Shown: positions 1 to 11,124, counted from the first letter of the stretch. The stretch is 64,000 nt of DNA from Theileria orientalis strain Shintoku (GCF_000740895.1 NC_025261.1:372001-436000), one strand, 5' to 3'. The notes: generated by a model from the sequence alone, not told the origin. A program made the numbers and translations.

Positions 1-1818
1 TGACGTGATCTTTAAGATGTGTCTCCTTGCGAAGTTGCAGTAGAACTCTGCTATTACGAGAACCGAGATGATCGTCGTGAAGAGTATCTTGGCGAGGAAC
101 GACGTTTCACAGACCCTGTAGTAGTCAGTTAGTGTTGCGGCCACTGTCTACCTAGTACCTAGTATAGCTACGCCGTTACCTTGACTCTGGGTTCAGCCGC
201 TTCATCAGCCACATGCTGCACATCGGGTCCACGCACACGTTCAGTGCAGGCTCGTATACCTGGTCTCCGATGCACACTGGCACTTCGGCGCACTTCGATA
301 GCGATCCTACGAGCTCGTTTTTGGGGACCAGCCCTATCCTGTACCCTTCCGTGTCAACGACGACGTTGAGCGACTCGAGAACTACAATCGTTCATTAACA
401 CGAAGCTTACTAAGAGTCTGTGCTACGTGCGTCGCACACACTCCCTGGCTGTAGCTTACCTTTGTATCCTAGTTTGATTGATGGATTCAGCGTGTATGGT
501 GACTTGTCTCTGAACTCGTCCGGCACGATCATTATTGTCTTCGACTTTCCGTCGTCCTCCAGCAGATTTTCCAGTGGTATTTTTACTGTCTGAGGCTCAC
601 ATTTTTCAAAGTTGACGAAGTACGGGTTACTCAACTTAAACTCCATGATTGGGAAGTATCGCTCTGACGGCAGCAGCTTGCACAGCCTCGGCTGCGTATC
701 GTCTGTGAAGCACGATGGGTCCACTGGCAAGTATTTCATCAGCGTGATCCAGAAGTTCTTCGGCAGCACCATGTACGGCGTTCTACGTTATTGTTAGTTC
801 TGACTACTCGTGGCGTTAGCACTACTATTCGTGTTATCTAGAGGTAGTTACTGTACTACTTACGATAAGTCGATTGTCGCCTCCCAGTTTGATGACGTTT
901 TTCCAAACAGGCTTACGTTGCATATTTTTAGGTCGTACATTGTGAACTGCAGCGACGAGTTGGTCACGAGTCCTCCCACTTGACGCTTTTCTGACCACTT
1001 GATGTCCTCGTCCGCCAGCCTATCTGTTCCCAGGTACAGTTTACTCGGGAACCTCACGTTCTCCGGCGGGTTAATGTCTATTACGAAGAATCCTCTGTAT
1101 TCTCTTATGATTCTGTCCCATATGCTCGTTCTGCAGCACACCTCCGGGCCTACATCGGTTTTTATTTTACTCGTCCCTACCTGCTATTCCCAGAAGCCCG
1201 TCCACGTTTTTGAATATCCTGATGTCGTATCTGTCCAGGTGTCTCGCCAGCTTCACTGGCACCTTGTCGTACATTACGTCCGACTTTTTGTTATGCAGTG
1301 CCATTCTGAGCGATTCGTATCCTTCTACTGTATATATCTTAAACTCGTTTCCAAAAATCCTAAACGGCGAGGCTCTAAATGTTTATTAGTTGCAATTGCA
1401 CCTACGTAAAGTCCTTTATTGAGTACGGCGAGTGGATCTCTCTACACTCGTAGTTAAACTTGCCCGGGAGGCAGGTCATTGTTGTATCACACCAGGTTGC
1501 TGTTGTAGACTTGTTTGGGTTATAGCAACTATTCTCCACGTCGCTGTTACATATTTTTTTTGAGTTTTCGAAAAGAAATATCCCACATATGGTCGAATGT
1601 AATAGCAGATTTAGGGTTTGGCCACCCATTATCACTGAAACTGTATATCCCGTTCCAGGAACATATTTCAGCGGAATCGAATCCACGTTATAGTCTACAA
1701 CGTTCGATTCTTCTGGCGATTTATCTTCACATTTTACTGTGAAGCTCTTAAATACATTGCGATAAAATATGGCTATATACAGACCATAAACCAGTTTTAT
1801 AAACCTCTTATTCATCAT
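1..1818 (-). CDS. Pepsin-fold aspartyl protease-like protein, possibly ASP5/plasmepsin V type, 3' end cut off
   Basis: Five or more exons read on the minus strand; the C-terminus runs off the window. A hydrophobic N-terminus after MMNKRF looks like a signal peptide. The fold is recognisable: Y-T-V-S-V-I-M-G-G then LLLHSTICG where the first DTG should stand; YNPNKST plus several Cys; the flap-side DGLLGIAG; then ATIDLSTPYMVLP at the second active site, split by an intron near 866/772. The last visible exon (about 1-148) encodes a hydrophobic helix beginning AKILFTTIISVLVIAEF, so the protein is probably membrane anchored at its C-terminus, as in plasmepsin V/ASP5. The first catalytic Asp is His and the second motif is DLS instead of D-T/S-G, so protease activity is doubtful. 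Introns are as short as 31-32 bp. Fold assignment is confident; ASP5 orthology is only a suggestion. Confidence 0.7.
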
Positions 1819-2581
1819 TCCATGATGATATTTAAATGTTAAAGCATATAATGTACTAATAAGACTAATATTTTTTGTTATAATGTATTACTTATGGTGT
1901 TGGGATTGCCAATAAAGATTTACTATAATTTATCATAATAGGTTACCTTTTGTATATATATTTTTTAAAATGTATTTCAATCTATTTAAAATTTAATTTT
2001 TGGTTTCTAATGTTAAATATGTGTATCACTTCTTTTTTGGAACCGTTTACTCAAATGTATATCAATTTATCACATCACTTCGTATGTAATCTTTCTTATT
2101 TATCTAACATCTATTCATATACTTTTAAATTTTTAAATGAATGGGTATTTTGCGGTTTTTACACTATTCTCTCAAATGATGTGTAATTCCGTACTTTCTT
2201 CTGGTTCAATACCAGAATTCCTCTTAAATTACACTTTATTTCTAAATGTGAACAATATTTTAAAATGCCATGATTTCCTCTTTCTTGCCGTCTTCCATTC
2301 TCATCTCCTCTCAGCATTGGACTCGCGTACTTTTCTGTACCTCTTTTCACATCTTCCAAATTATAATTTTTACAAGTTGTTTTTATTTTTAATGCCTTTA
2401 AAGAACTTTTATGTGTCTTATTTTTAAATCTTCCTTTAGGCTCAACCAACTACAAACTCGTTTTATTTGAGTATACACCTAAGTAATTGATATACTACTT
2501 CCTCTTAACACCTTAATTTCAATCCACCTTTTTGCAATTCAGACATCTGTGCTTACACATTTACTCATCAGTTTTTATAAT
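1819..2581. other. AT-rich divergent intergenic region
   Basis: About 760 bp between two divergent genes, AT-rich with T-runs. It presumably holds both promoters. Open frames exist on both strands around 2137-2449, but they lack good starts or family resemblance and I do not call them. Confidence 0.5.
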
Positions 2582-3778
2582 ATGGAGATTGAGTTGTCTG
2601 AGAACGACTTAATTAACACGCCGAGCTTTGGCAACAAGGCCCCTAGCATGTCGAGGAACGTCGAAAGTTCAAAAGAACCCTTCAGTATCGAAAAGCAGTT
2701 AGCGAAGGATCCTGAGACTCTTCAAAGCTTCTCTGAGGACTCCAGGTCCGTGAGCTTCGCCGACGATGACGATGATGGGCACCAGACGACCAAGGACTTG
2801 ATCAAGGACTGCCCGTTCTGCTACACTCCTACTAGGAAGTGGGTCGCCAACATTAATCAGTTCGACGCCTACTTGTTTATCTTCCTACTGTTGTGGGTTC
2901 CCTACGTCTCCAGGTTCACTTTTCAGACCAGCTACCTTCACTACACCGAGAGTCAGCCTAGTCTGCGTAGTACAAAGGAGAACCTGCTCCTTTACCTTTG
3001 CGGAGTCGCCTTCGGCCTTTTAATGTCCGTGTCCGAGTTCTTCAAGGGAGTAAAAGTGCTCGTGGACATGTACTCGCGAAAAAAGTTCTACCCGGGTTCG
3101 GCTGACTCCTACCGTGATTCTTACCACAGGGGCGCTTTGGTTCTCCATGCTACCAGGTCTGGATTCCCCCTGTGGACCACGAAAAACAACGTTCTCGCTG
3201 CGAAGAGGCCAGTTTCTTTCTTAAAATGGGCCTATCGTCTCACCATCAGCGAGTTTTTTCTCCACGCTTTTGTTGTTTCGCGCTGGCTGGCTGCTTTCGG
3301 TCTTTTTGGCGGAACCTTCTTCACTATCTCCGTCATCTCACTCATTGCAGCCAAGGGTTTGAATGACAGTTTTCACTACATTTTCATTATTCACTTCATC
3401 AACGGGCTCACCATACCGCTGGTTTTCGTCTACGTTTTTAAGCTCTTGTACAAGTTCATTTCTTGTCAAGTTAAGTCAATCTTGGTTAAGAGAAAGGGGC
3501 TGGCATTCGACGACCCTGTTCCTACAAGGAACGGAAAGACTTTTTTAGAAAGACCTGTTTTTGCTTTTTTGGGTGACAGCTGTCCTTGCACCTTTGCTGT
3601 AGATGCGAGCAGCAAACTCCCCAGGTCGTACCGATACTCAATTCGGTATCACTGCGTCTTCAACGGTTTCAATAAACTCATTTTCTTCTCTGAAGTCGCT
3701 GTGCTCACCTTGTACACCATCGGCATTACTCTCTTCTCACTATTTTCAAAGATTCACTACAGATCAATATCGCGTTAA
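2582..3778 (+). CDS. Conserved multi-pass membrane protein, unknown function
   Basis: Single-exon gene. I start it at the ATG of MEIELSEND, since the longer frame upstream has AT-rich UTR character. The protein is about 398 residues. The first 85 or so are acidic and Ser-rich (a SFADDDDDG stretch), then a CPFC motif, then about five or six hydrophobic segments, roughly at residues 102-120, 138-158, 230-265, 275-300 and near the C-terminus, where LTLYTIGITLFSLFSK is the last. No signal peptide is evident. I do not recognise a family; it could be a piroplasm-specific transporter or scaffold. Its coding sequence is richer in G+C than the flanking DNA, supporting a real gene. Confidence 0.8.
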   Translation: MEIELSENDLINTPSFGNKAPSMSRNVESSKEPFSIEKQLAKDPETLQSFSEDSRSVSFADDDDDGHQTTKDLIKDCPFCYTPTRKWVANINQFDAYLFIFLLLWVPYVSRFTFQTSYLHYTESQPSLRSTKENLLLYLCGVAFGLLMSVSEFFKGVKVLVDMYSRKKFYPGSADSYRDSYHRGALVLHATRSGFPLWTTKNNVLAAKRPVSFLKWAYRLTISEFFLHAFVVSRWLAAFGLFGGTFFTISVISLIAAKGLNDSFHYIFIIHFINGLTIPLVFVYVFKLLYKFISCQVKSILVKRKGLAFDDPVPTRNGKTFLERPVFAFLGDSCPCTFAVDASSKLPRSYRYSIRYHCVFNGFNKLIFFSEVAVLTLYTIGITLFSLFSKIHYRSISR

Positions 3779-3815
3779 TAGTCTTACATTTAATTTCCTT
3801 TACTACATCTATTTG

Positions 3816-4544
3816 CTACACTAAACACTCTTTTGGTATCTCGTCTCTCAGTGTGTTCGACTCGTACAGCTCCTTTATTATGTCGTGCCCTCCTATCAGC
3901 TTCCCCTGAAAAATTTTCTTGACTTATTATTTTTCATACGTTGACGTATAGCTGCGGGTATGTGGGCCAGTTAGAGAACACCTTCAGCTCCTCCCTCAGC
4001 TCCGGGTCTTCGAATATGTTATATCCTTCAAACTTCACGCCTGAGCTGTTCAACATTTCTACGACTGCTCTACTAAATCTACAAAACGGCTCCTTCTTTT
4101 CCCCCTTCATAAACAGCAATACTTGATTCTCCCTCAGCAATCTTCTTATTTTATCTGGAGTCGACTCCTGCGATTTACTCACCCATCCTCTCACGAAGGT
4201 CACTAAAACTGAGGTGCTACAGCCTTCCAAAGCGTGCACCACCTTGTTGTCCTATTTGTTTTTAATAATAAGGAAGGAACCTAAAATACCTCGAAGAACA
4301 AGACTGATGGAATGCTGGATAAACTGTGATAACCTCCCACCAATTCGAAATGTGCCGATTTAAAATTTACCTCTTTAAAATCCTACAATTATATTTAGAC
4401 TTATTGGCTTAAACTAACTTCACTAAGACTAGTTAGAACTTGAAGAAGGTGCTGTTTGGAAGACTGGTCAAAGACTACCAAAACGGCCTTTCCTTTATTT
4501 GTTTTAAATATATTTTCGACCTCTTCCTTTTTTAGCAACTCCAT
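3816..4544 (-). CDS. Thioredoxin-like/monothiol glutaredoxin fusion (Grx3/4, PICOT-like)
   Basis: Four exons on the minus strand, rebuilt from in-phase splice sites: ATG at 4544, exons joined at SEDFKEV, FFEDNKV and YVNGKLIGG, stop TAG at 3816. The N-terminal part (LVVFDQSS... SIPSVLFFED) has a thioredoxin-like pattern without a CxxC. The C-terminal part is a glutaredoxin domain with the signatures LFMKGEKKEP, WPTYPQLYVNGKLIGG and HDIIKEL. Known Grx3/4 proteins bind [2Fe-2S] with glutathione and deliver iron-sulfur clusters in the cytosol. The usual CGFS motif is CRFS here (EPFCRFSRA), an odd change at a cluster-binding position. The gene is convergent with the membrane protein gene to its left. 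Confidence 0.85.
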
Positions 4545-4671
4545 TGTATTAAAGTGGCCCGATTTATGAAAAATGATGTTATTTAGTTCTAGTTATATGG
4601 TGTGAAGAAGTAAGAATAAAATAGTTAATAGTTGTAAATTATTTTATTTTTTGATGATATTTTAAATTGTG

Positions 4672-5616
4672 ATGATCTTTTTGAAATCGTTTGGTAAAAA
4701 TAGCTACTTTCTAAAGCATTACAGACGATTTAATTCTACACATTCTTTTTTTGATAAGTTTTCAAAGAGCTGGTGGGATATTGACGGTGATATGTCAATA
4801 TTGCACGATTACAACCAAGTCAGAATCCCTTTTATAGCAAATTCCTATTTGAATCTAAAAAAAGATAAATCAGAACCTGAGTATACTTCGCATAATCGCA
4901 CAGATAACTTGTTTCAGTTTAGGCGGCTGAATATTTTCGAAGAACCTCAGTTAAGGTCGACTGTGCACATAGAATCGGTGTTAAAGGGGTTGAACGTTTT
5001 GGACGTCGGCTGTGGAGGCGGAATACTGACGGAATCACTGGCTAAATACGGCTGCAAAGTCCTGGGCATTGACCCGAACCAAAAGCTAATCGATATAGCG
5101 AAGTCGCACAAGGCGCAGTTTTTCGACAACCTGCACCTCCAACTGGGACTCAGGGATAACTACTCTGCAAATTTGAAATACAAGGCCACTTCGGTTTACG
5201 ACCTGTTGACGGAGGAGAACAAAGGGACCTACGACATAGTTGTTGCATCAGAGGTCATTGAGCACATTGATAACCGGGAGAAGGAACAGTTTTTTGAAAC
5301 ACTGACCAAATTTATAAAACCGGGAGGCTTGTTGGTGATAACTACACCTGGGTCAAGCCTGGTGTCGTACCTATTTAACGTGTATTTGGCTGAAAGCGTA
5401 TTCAAAAAGGTTCCCAAGGATACACACAACTTTAATCTGTTTATATCACCCAAGGATTGCTGTAAAATATTGTCTAAGTTGAATTTTGAGGCGGTATTGA
5501 AGCAGGGTTTGCTGTATTTGCCGTATTTGAGGAGGTTTTTCCACATCAAGTCTTGCAATCTGCTGTACATGTACTCGTTTAAAAACACAAATGGAGTTGA
5601 AGGGATTTGTTCGTAA
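4672..5616 (+). CDS. COQ3: Ubiquinone biosynthesis O-methyltransferase, mitochondrial
   Basis: Single exon, 314 residues from ATG 4672; a GTG lies just upstream in frame. COQ3/UbiG performs the SAM-dependent O-methylations of coenzyme Q synthesis on the inner mitochondrial membrane. Visible support: SAM motif I as NVLDVGCGGGILTE, the acidic loop after it (GIDPNQKLIDIAK), EVIEHI (post-motif II), and GGLLVITTP. The N-terminus (FLKSFGKNS... HYRRFNSTHSFF) is basic and hydroxylated with no acid residues, fitting a mitochondrial presequence; FDKFSKSWWD is the typical family opening. The last 26 bp overlap the first codons of the following PDCD2-like gene in another frame. Confidence 0.92.
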   Translation: MIFLKSFGKNSYFLKHYRRFNSTHSFFDKFSKSWWDIDGDMSILHDYNQVRIPFIANSYLNLKKDKSEPEYTSHNRTDNLFQFRRLNIFEEPQLRSTVHIESVLKGLNVLDVGCGGGILTESLAKYGCKVLGIDPNQKLIDIAKSHKAQFFDNLHLQLGLRDNYSANLKYKATSVYDLLTEENKGTYDIVVASEVIEHIDNREKEQFFETLTKFIKPGGLLVITTPGSSLVSYLFNVYLAESVFKKVPKDTHNFNLFISPKDCCKILSKLNFEAVLKQGLLYLPYLRRFFHIKSCNLLYMYSFKNTNGVEGICS

Positions 5617-6882
5617 ATTTGGCAAAGGTGATGCGTTTGACCCCTTAAAGGACTCAAAACTTAATGGAGATCCCGTAAGAATAATTATATAGCTGATCAT
5701 AAAAAATTTAGATTTTCCCCGAATTCATAAGTCTTGAGACTCCAAAGTGTGACCTGTGCTCCTCGCCCATGTGCTATTTGATGCAATTATCACTCAGTCA
5801 AAGTCATAGTAATGGCAGGATTCGCCTGCTCTTTGTATATTATTGCACAACTGATGTTAAAAGGGACGAGGGATGGAAAATTTATAGATACAGCGCTGAA
5901 AACAATAAAAATGAGGATCCCAGTATCACCTTTGGTAGTGGTACCTCTGCGACTAGTGAACCTGTTTTTGGCGACATGAACGCCGCCAGTTCCTGGATCG
6001 ATGGCCTGACTATATCCTCAACAAAGACAGGTGTGTTAAATTCATAAATCAACACTGTATAGCTGAGTTTAATGACGGCAGCATGCGCGTAATATTCGAG
6101 GACGATGTTGTTTACGACGGTACTAACTCAGATTATAAATTGGCATTTTAGACTACGACGTACACTCATTTGTCTTGCTGGAGAAATATAAGAACAAGGC
6201 CAGGGACGAAATCGACGAAGAGGACCTCGTTGACTTTCAAGCAATTAAAAACTCTGAAGATCGACTAGGAGAGGATGCTGATGGTGACAGTGGCACTGGC
6301 GACGACGACAGTGAGCGCGACGATGAGGTTGAGGCCATAAATAGCTTCCACCGGTACATTTCAGCACGCCCTAACGTGGTAAGTGTTTAACTAGAGTTTA
6401 CGTCATTTGCTTGATTATCGTTAAAAAGGCCTGTGACAGTTATATTTCTGCCTCTAAAGATCGCCTATATAATGCAGTATAATGCTGTATAATGCAATAT
6501 GATGCAATATGATACAATTTGATAAAATACAAACTGTTACTGATACATTTTAGTCTTTGAGGGTAAACAAGGGTGGGAATCCCATCAGCTTCCTCGCCAA
6601 CGTAAACTTTGGTTCCGCCTGCTCCAGGTGTGGCTCTCCGACTACTTTTGAGTTGCAGCTCTTGCCGAATCTCATTAAGCACCTGGCCAATTCCGACTCC
6701 AGTTCAAACAGCGGTGATAGGTCCACCAAACTCAACAAAATCAGTATGTCTCTTGGTGGAGTCATTTTTTACACTTGTACGCCATACTTATTATTTTTAA
6801 CTCTAACATCCTTTCAGGCGACGCTGACTGCCAAACCTCTGAGTTATTTCAAGAGCACTCCCACGTATTATTGTACCAATAG
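5591..6882 (+). CDS. PDCD2-like protein (programmed cell death 2 family, ribosome biogenesis)
   Basis: Five exons. ATG 5591 lies inside the end of COQ3; exon 1 continues to about 5672 (LKDSKLNGDP, family 'KLGG.P' motif) and splices to IFPEF. Exon 2 has the zinc-type pair CDLCSSPMCYLMQ. Later exons give an acidic spacer (DGDSGTGDDDSERDDE) and then the conserved C-terminal PDCD2 domain: KGGNPISFL, CSRCGSPTTFELQ, LLPNLIKHL. The last splice gives FYTCDADCQTS and a stop TAG at 6880-6882. PDCD2 proteins act as chaperones for the 40S subunit protein uS5 in other eukaryotes; that role is known for the family and only inferred here. The third intron, about 175 bp, contains a 10-bp tandem repeat. Confidence 0.88.
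6469..6528. repeat. 10-bp tandem repeat in a PDCD2 intron
   Basis: Six degenerate copies of a 10-bp unit close to ATAATGCAGT (variants ATGATGCAAT, TTGATAAAAT), wholly inside the intron that ends near 6552. Confidence 0.85.
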
Positions 6883-7177
6883 GCTTATCAATATTTTAAT
6901 CCCCGCCCTTTCTTATTTACTCTATCCTTGTATTCCGTAAGTATTTAGAAGTGTTAACGTATTTTGGTCTATGTGTATGTTCAAGGCAACGTTTTTTGAT
7001 TTATGTGTACGCGTTATAGACTACGCATTTTGTTCTATGTTTAAGCGTTAAAGAGTGTGTAACTGGTCTATGTGTACGTTCAAGGGTACGTAGATTAAAC
7101 GTTCGTCTACCGTTGTTGAAGATTACGATTAAATTCAGTTTTTCTGGCTTCTTTACTTTCGTTTAGAGTTCAGTGTG

Positions 7178-10100
7178 TTAGAATTTGAAGTCCGACCTCA
7201 CGTACATTGCCCACGGGAACTTCATCCGCAGGCTCTTGTTGAATATCTTTTCGATTGGGATTTCGTACTTTTTGCAGAATGCCACTGTGATCCTCGGGTC
7301 CATGTAGTTGATCTTACTCGTTCCCAGGGCCACTGTCTTATTGCTGTCCTTTATTCTCATCTTTATCGTATGGTCCTTCTGTTTTTTCCTAAACAGTGGG
7401 TATATGTGTTTTTTTTCGTATGTATGTATCTCGTATTCTTGACTCAATACTCATATGTACTGAAATGGGAGTGGTAAATATCTGCAATATTGGTGGTAAA
7501 TATCTGTAGTATGGGTGGTAAATATCTGCAATATTGGTGGTAAATATCTGTAGTATGGGTGGTAAATAGTTGCAATAACAGCGTTAAATAACTACTAATT
7601 TGGCTACTTTAGTGTTGCTAGCTTGTTTTTGGCCGCGTCCATCTTCATTCCCTGTTTCGTCAACAGCTTTCTTGGATTCCCATTCACGTCCTATACATAA
7701 TAGTCATTGTATGCTTACTTCAGACACAACATAACTTATGAGTAGATTTATTTACTTAATTTTATTTCTCATTGGGCTTAACTACACTATTTACAACTGC
7801 TTTATGTTAATCTAATTTGTGTTTAACTATTTTATTTAACTGCATTGTGTTTATTTGCCATTGTGGTTAACTCCACTTACGTTTACTTTTGACGTGAACT
7901 TGAACTCCTCCTTTGAGTTTGACTCCAGGTGCTTCACGTACTCCGTCAGCTCCTGGATGTCCTCCTTCAGCATGTCTGCTTGCACCTTCAGCTTCGACAT
8001 TGACGTTTCGTGCTGCTTCGGGATGCTTCTCTGGTGGTTGCACAGTATCGCCACTTCTCTGTTTGCGTAGTTGTAGAACTGCAGGAGCTCCGACACGTTC
8101 GTCAGGTCCACAGTCACGTCCTTCGTGTTTCTATCCTTCGCCTTTCGCTTCTTTTTCTGTCCCTCTTCCTCCTTCTCATTTTCCTTTTTAACTCCTTCTT
8201 CTTCTTCTTCTTCCTTCTTAACTTCCTTTTCATCTTTGTTTTTAGTATTATCTTCATCTTCTGACTCTAATTCATCCGCTTCTTCTATGTTGTTGATGTC
8301 TATGCTGTTTGCTGTGTAACTCGTGTAATCTGTGTTTGTTGATGAGTGCGATGACGTCGTCCTTCCTGTTTCCATGTCATTTTTTTCTTCCACTCCACCT
8401 ACTACTCCATCTTCTGTTTCATCCTTAAGCTCTCCAACCAATCCTATGTTTGAGAAATTTTTCTTTTTCGACCTGAGCCTCTTAAATTGATTTTGCAGTG
8501 TTATTGATGCGTTGTATGTTCTGAACACCTTCGCTGACAGTCCATCCATCAGCTCCTTCAGGTAATCATTCAGCTTTGTCGTCTGTATATCCGTCATCAC
8601 CTTGCCATCTACTATCTACTTTTTCTCATATATATCTACCTCCTCTCCCATCTACCTATTGCCTATTAACTTACGTTTATCAGGTTAAATATTTCTGCGC
8701 TCGGCTTCTTTCGGTTGCAAAACTTCGCCAGGTTATCGTACGCCACGTCGTGGAGCTAATTAATGTATCAATACAATATCTCGTTTTGACTGGCTAATGT
8801 GATAAGTAGCTAACGTCATATCCTTAATACTAGCTATTGTATCCTTATGAGTAACTAACGTCATAAATAATACTAATACTATGGCTAATAATTACTAATG
8901 CTACAAGTACTATAACAACATTCTTAGGAAATAACTGATACAGTTACTGTGTTGTAGTATCGAATCGAGTCCTTTCCCAGGAAGTCCAACGTGATCGTGT
9001 TCTTCTTCTTTTCGCTAAACTTGATGTGCTCCACTCTCAGGCTGCAGCATCCCACTGTATCCGCCTCGTCTGCGTCCTTCTCTCCGCCCACTCTGAGCGC
9101 CAGGAAGTCTATCAGGTATACTGCAGTTCCAAGCTGCTTTTCGTACATGTCCAGTGCTAAATATTATTTGTTATTATTGTCATTTGTTATTATTTGTTGT
9201 TATTGCTAATATCAGTAGAAGTAGTATTGTCATTATTAACAGTTATTGCTAATATCAGCAGTAGCTGTGGTAACGGCATTGTGGCTACTATCGATATATG
9301 TGAAATAACTGCTCAATCTAACTAAATAGATGGCTGAGTAGGTCGCGCTTACACAGCATCTTCGCGTTGTAGTCCTCTCTGATCTTGTTGATGTACGACT
9401 TCAGCTCCCTCGCCTTGTTGTACTTCAGGAAGTCGTGGAAGCCCTTGAACTTCGACTGCGCCGAGAGGTACATGTACTTGTACTGGTCGTTGATGCTGTC
9501 CTTGTAGTAGGCCAGCCACGTCACCGTGTTGTCGTGGTAGATGTCCTTCCAGCAGTGGCCTTCCCTCATGAAGTTCGACACCTTTGGCACCGGCGCGTCC
9601 TTCGACATGTTCAGGATCACGTCCTTCGGGAACATTCGCAGCTTCAGCAGCCCCTGCTTCGGGTGGAGCCCTCTTCCCTTGAACAGCCCTGGCGGCTCCA
9701 GCTTGTTGCTGCTCACCTTTTCTCTGATCCAGTCCACTAGTGCGTAGTTGAACCTGTACTCTCTCTTAGCGTCCTCCTGCTGCTTCGCCTTGTAGAATTC
9801 CTTGTTTTCCTTCTTCTTCTGCTTCTCCTCCTCCAGGTGGCTCTTGATCAGGCTGAAGTCCACGTCCGACAGCTTACACTTTCTAATCTGGTGTTCCTTG
9901 TCGAACTTTCCTGCGAAGACTCCCCAGAAGTTTTTGCAGTATATTTCGCTCGTTTCGTAGTTCGTTCCTATGCTCTGTGCCCACATCGTCGCTATCTCCT
10001 CAATGTGAGGCGGCAGGTTCATCGTCTCTCCCTTGACTTTGATTGGCACGTTGTGCGGCACGTACTCTGGCGTAAATATCATTCCGTTGTGCTCCAGGTA

Positions 10101-11124
10101 CTTCCAGTGGCTCGACTTACTTTCGTACTCCAGCCCCTTGTTGTAGTCCATGTTGTCGTCGATGTCCTCCCACCAGCGGTTTATTGGCTCCATTGTGTCC
10201 TCTATTAATATTGGGTCCACTGTCTTTTCCTTCCTTCCTGTACTCTCCTTCTTCACTGCGCCTTCCGTCTTCACCTTCTCCTCCTTCTTTCTTCCCTTCG
10301 TCTCCTTCTTCTTATCTTCCTGCTCCTTCTTCACTAGCTGCCCCTTTACTTCCTTAGGAGCTTCATCCATTACCTGCGAATCCTTATTCGATTCTTGAGT
10401 CAGTGACTTAAGTCTTTCCGACAGTGGCTCCTCTGATGGTGACTTTTCTGACTCATCACTCTGACTTTCCGTTCCTGATCTGCTCCCTTCTGACCCACTT
10501 TTAGACGAGTCTGTTTTCTGTCTCTTCGACTCCTCAACTGTCTTTTCATCCGGCCTATCCCTCTTTTGTGTGTCCGGCGTCCCTGAAGTCGACGATTCGT
10601 CCGATTTAGAGGTAGCCGAACTCAATGTTTCCGTAGATCCGCTCCCGTCGGGTACTTTAGCTTCAAATTTGTTATGTTTTATATCATCTGTTGGTTTATC
10701 TTTCTGGGCACTGCTTGTTGTCGATTTGCTTGGCCCATCATGGTGTGTGTCTACCCTTGCGGAGGACGACGATGACGATGTGTTCGACGAAAGAGCGTTG
10801 TTTTCATCAAAGTCGTCATCGAACATATCATCCAGCGTTCTCTTCTTGTTAATCTTGATATCCAGGCTAAACTTCTCCTGGTTGTCAAGAACTTTACTTA
10901 TGTTGATTGCCGGGTTCTGAGCGGAACTCTTATTTTGTGGTCCATGTTTACCAGAGTTGGACTCACTCTTTTGATCTACGTGTGTTTGTTTTGCTACACT
11001 CTGTTTTGGGTCATGTTTCTCCTTATTATCGTCAGATTTTGTGTTTTGCAATTTCGGAACTGGGACCTAAAAAATAATTATAAATTGGCATTTAAATTCA
11101 ACCTACCCATAACTGAGAATCCAT
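7178..11124 (-). CDS. TOP1: DNA topoisomerase I (type IB), nuclear
   Basis: Seven exons on the minus strand; ATG at 11124 (MDSQLW joined to VPVPKL), stop near 7178. TOP1 nicks one DNA strand through a 3'-phosphotyrosine link and relaxes supercoils. After about 280 low-complexity Ser/Lys/Glu residues come the core signatures: [17 protein letters not shown]-like [36 protein letters not shown]; next exons ALRVGGEK with [39 protein letters not shown] and [11 protein letters not shown]; the final exon carries [14 protein letters not shown] with the catalytic Tyr. The linker holds a long acidic/lysine insertion (about 8130-8460) absent from most orthologues. Intron 6 is a 22-bp minisatellite and its acceptor is best placed at TTGAG|T near 7443 by phase. 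It shares a short upstream region with the divergent bromodomain gene. Confidence 0.95.
7471..7580. repeat. 22-bp minisatellite inside the last TOP1 intron
   Basis: Five copies of a 22-bp unit starting GTGGTAAATATCTG, alternating between two subtypes (…CAATATTG and …TAGTATGG), hence a 44-bp higher-order period. On the transcribed strand each of the first four units presents a TTGCAG or CTACAG, resembling a 3' splice site. Confidence 0.9.

Noticed and set aside
2137..2449. Open frames of 96 codons on both strands
   Set aside because: The minus frame has only a TTG start and neither shows domains, signal or codon bias like the neighbouring genes.
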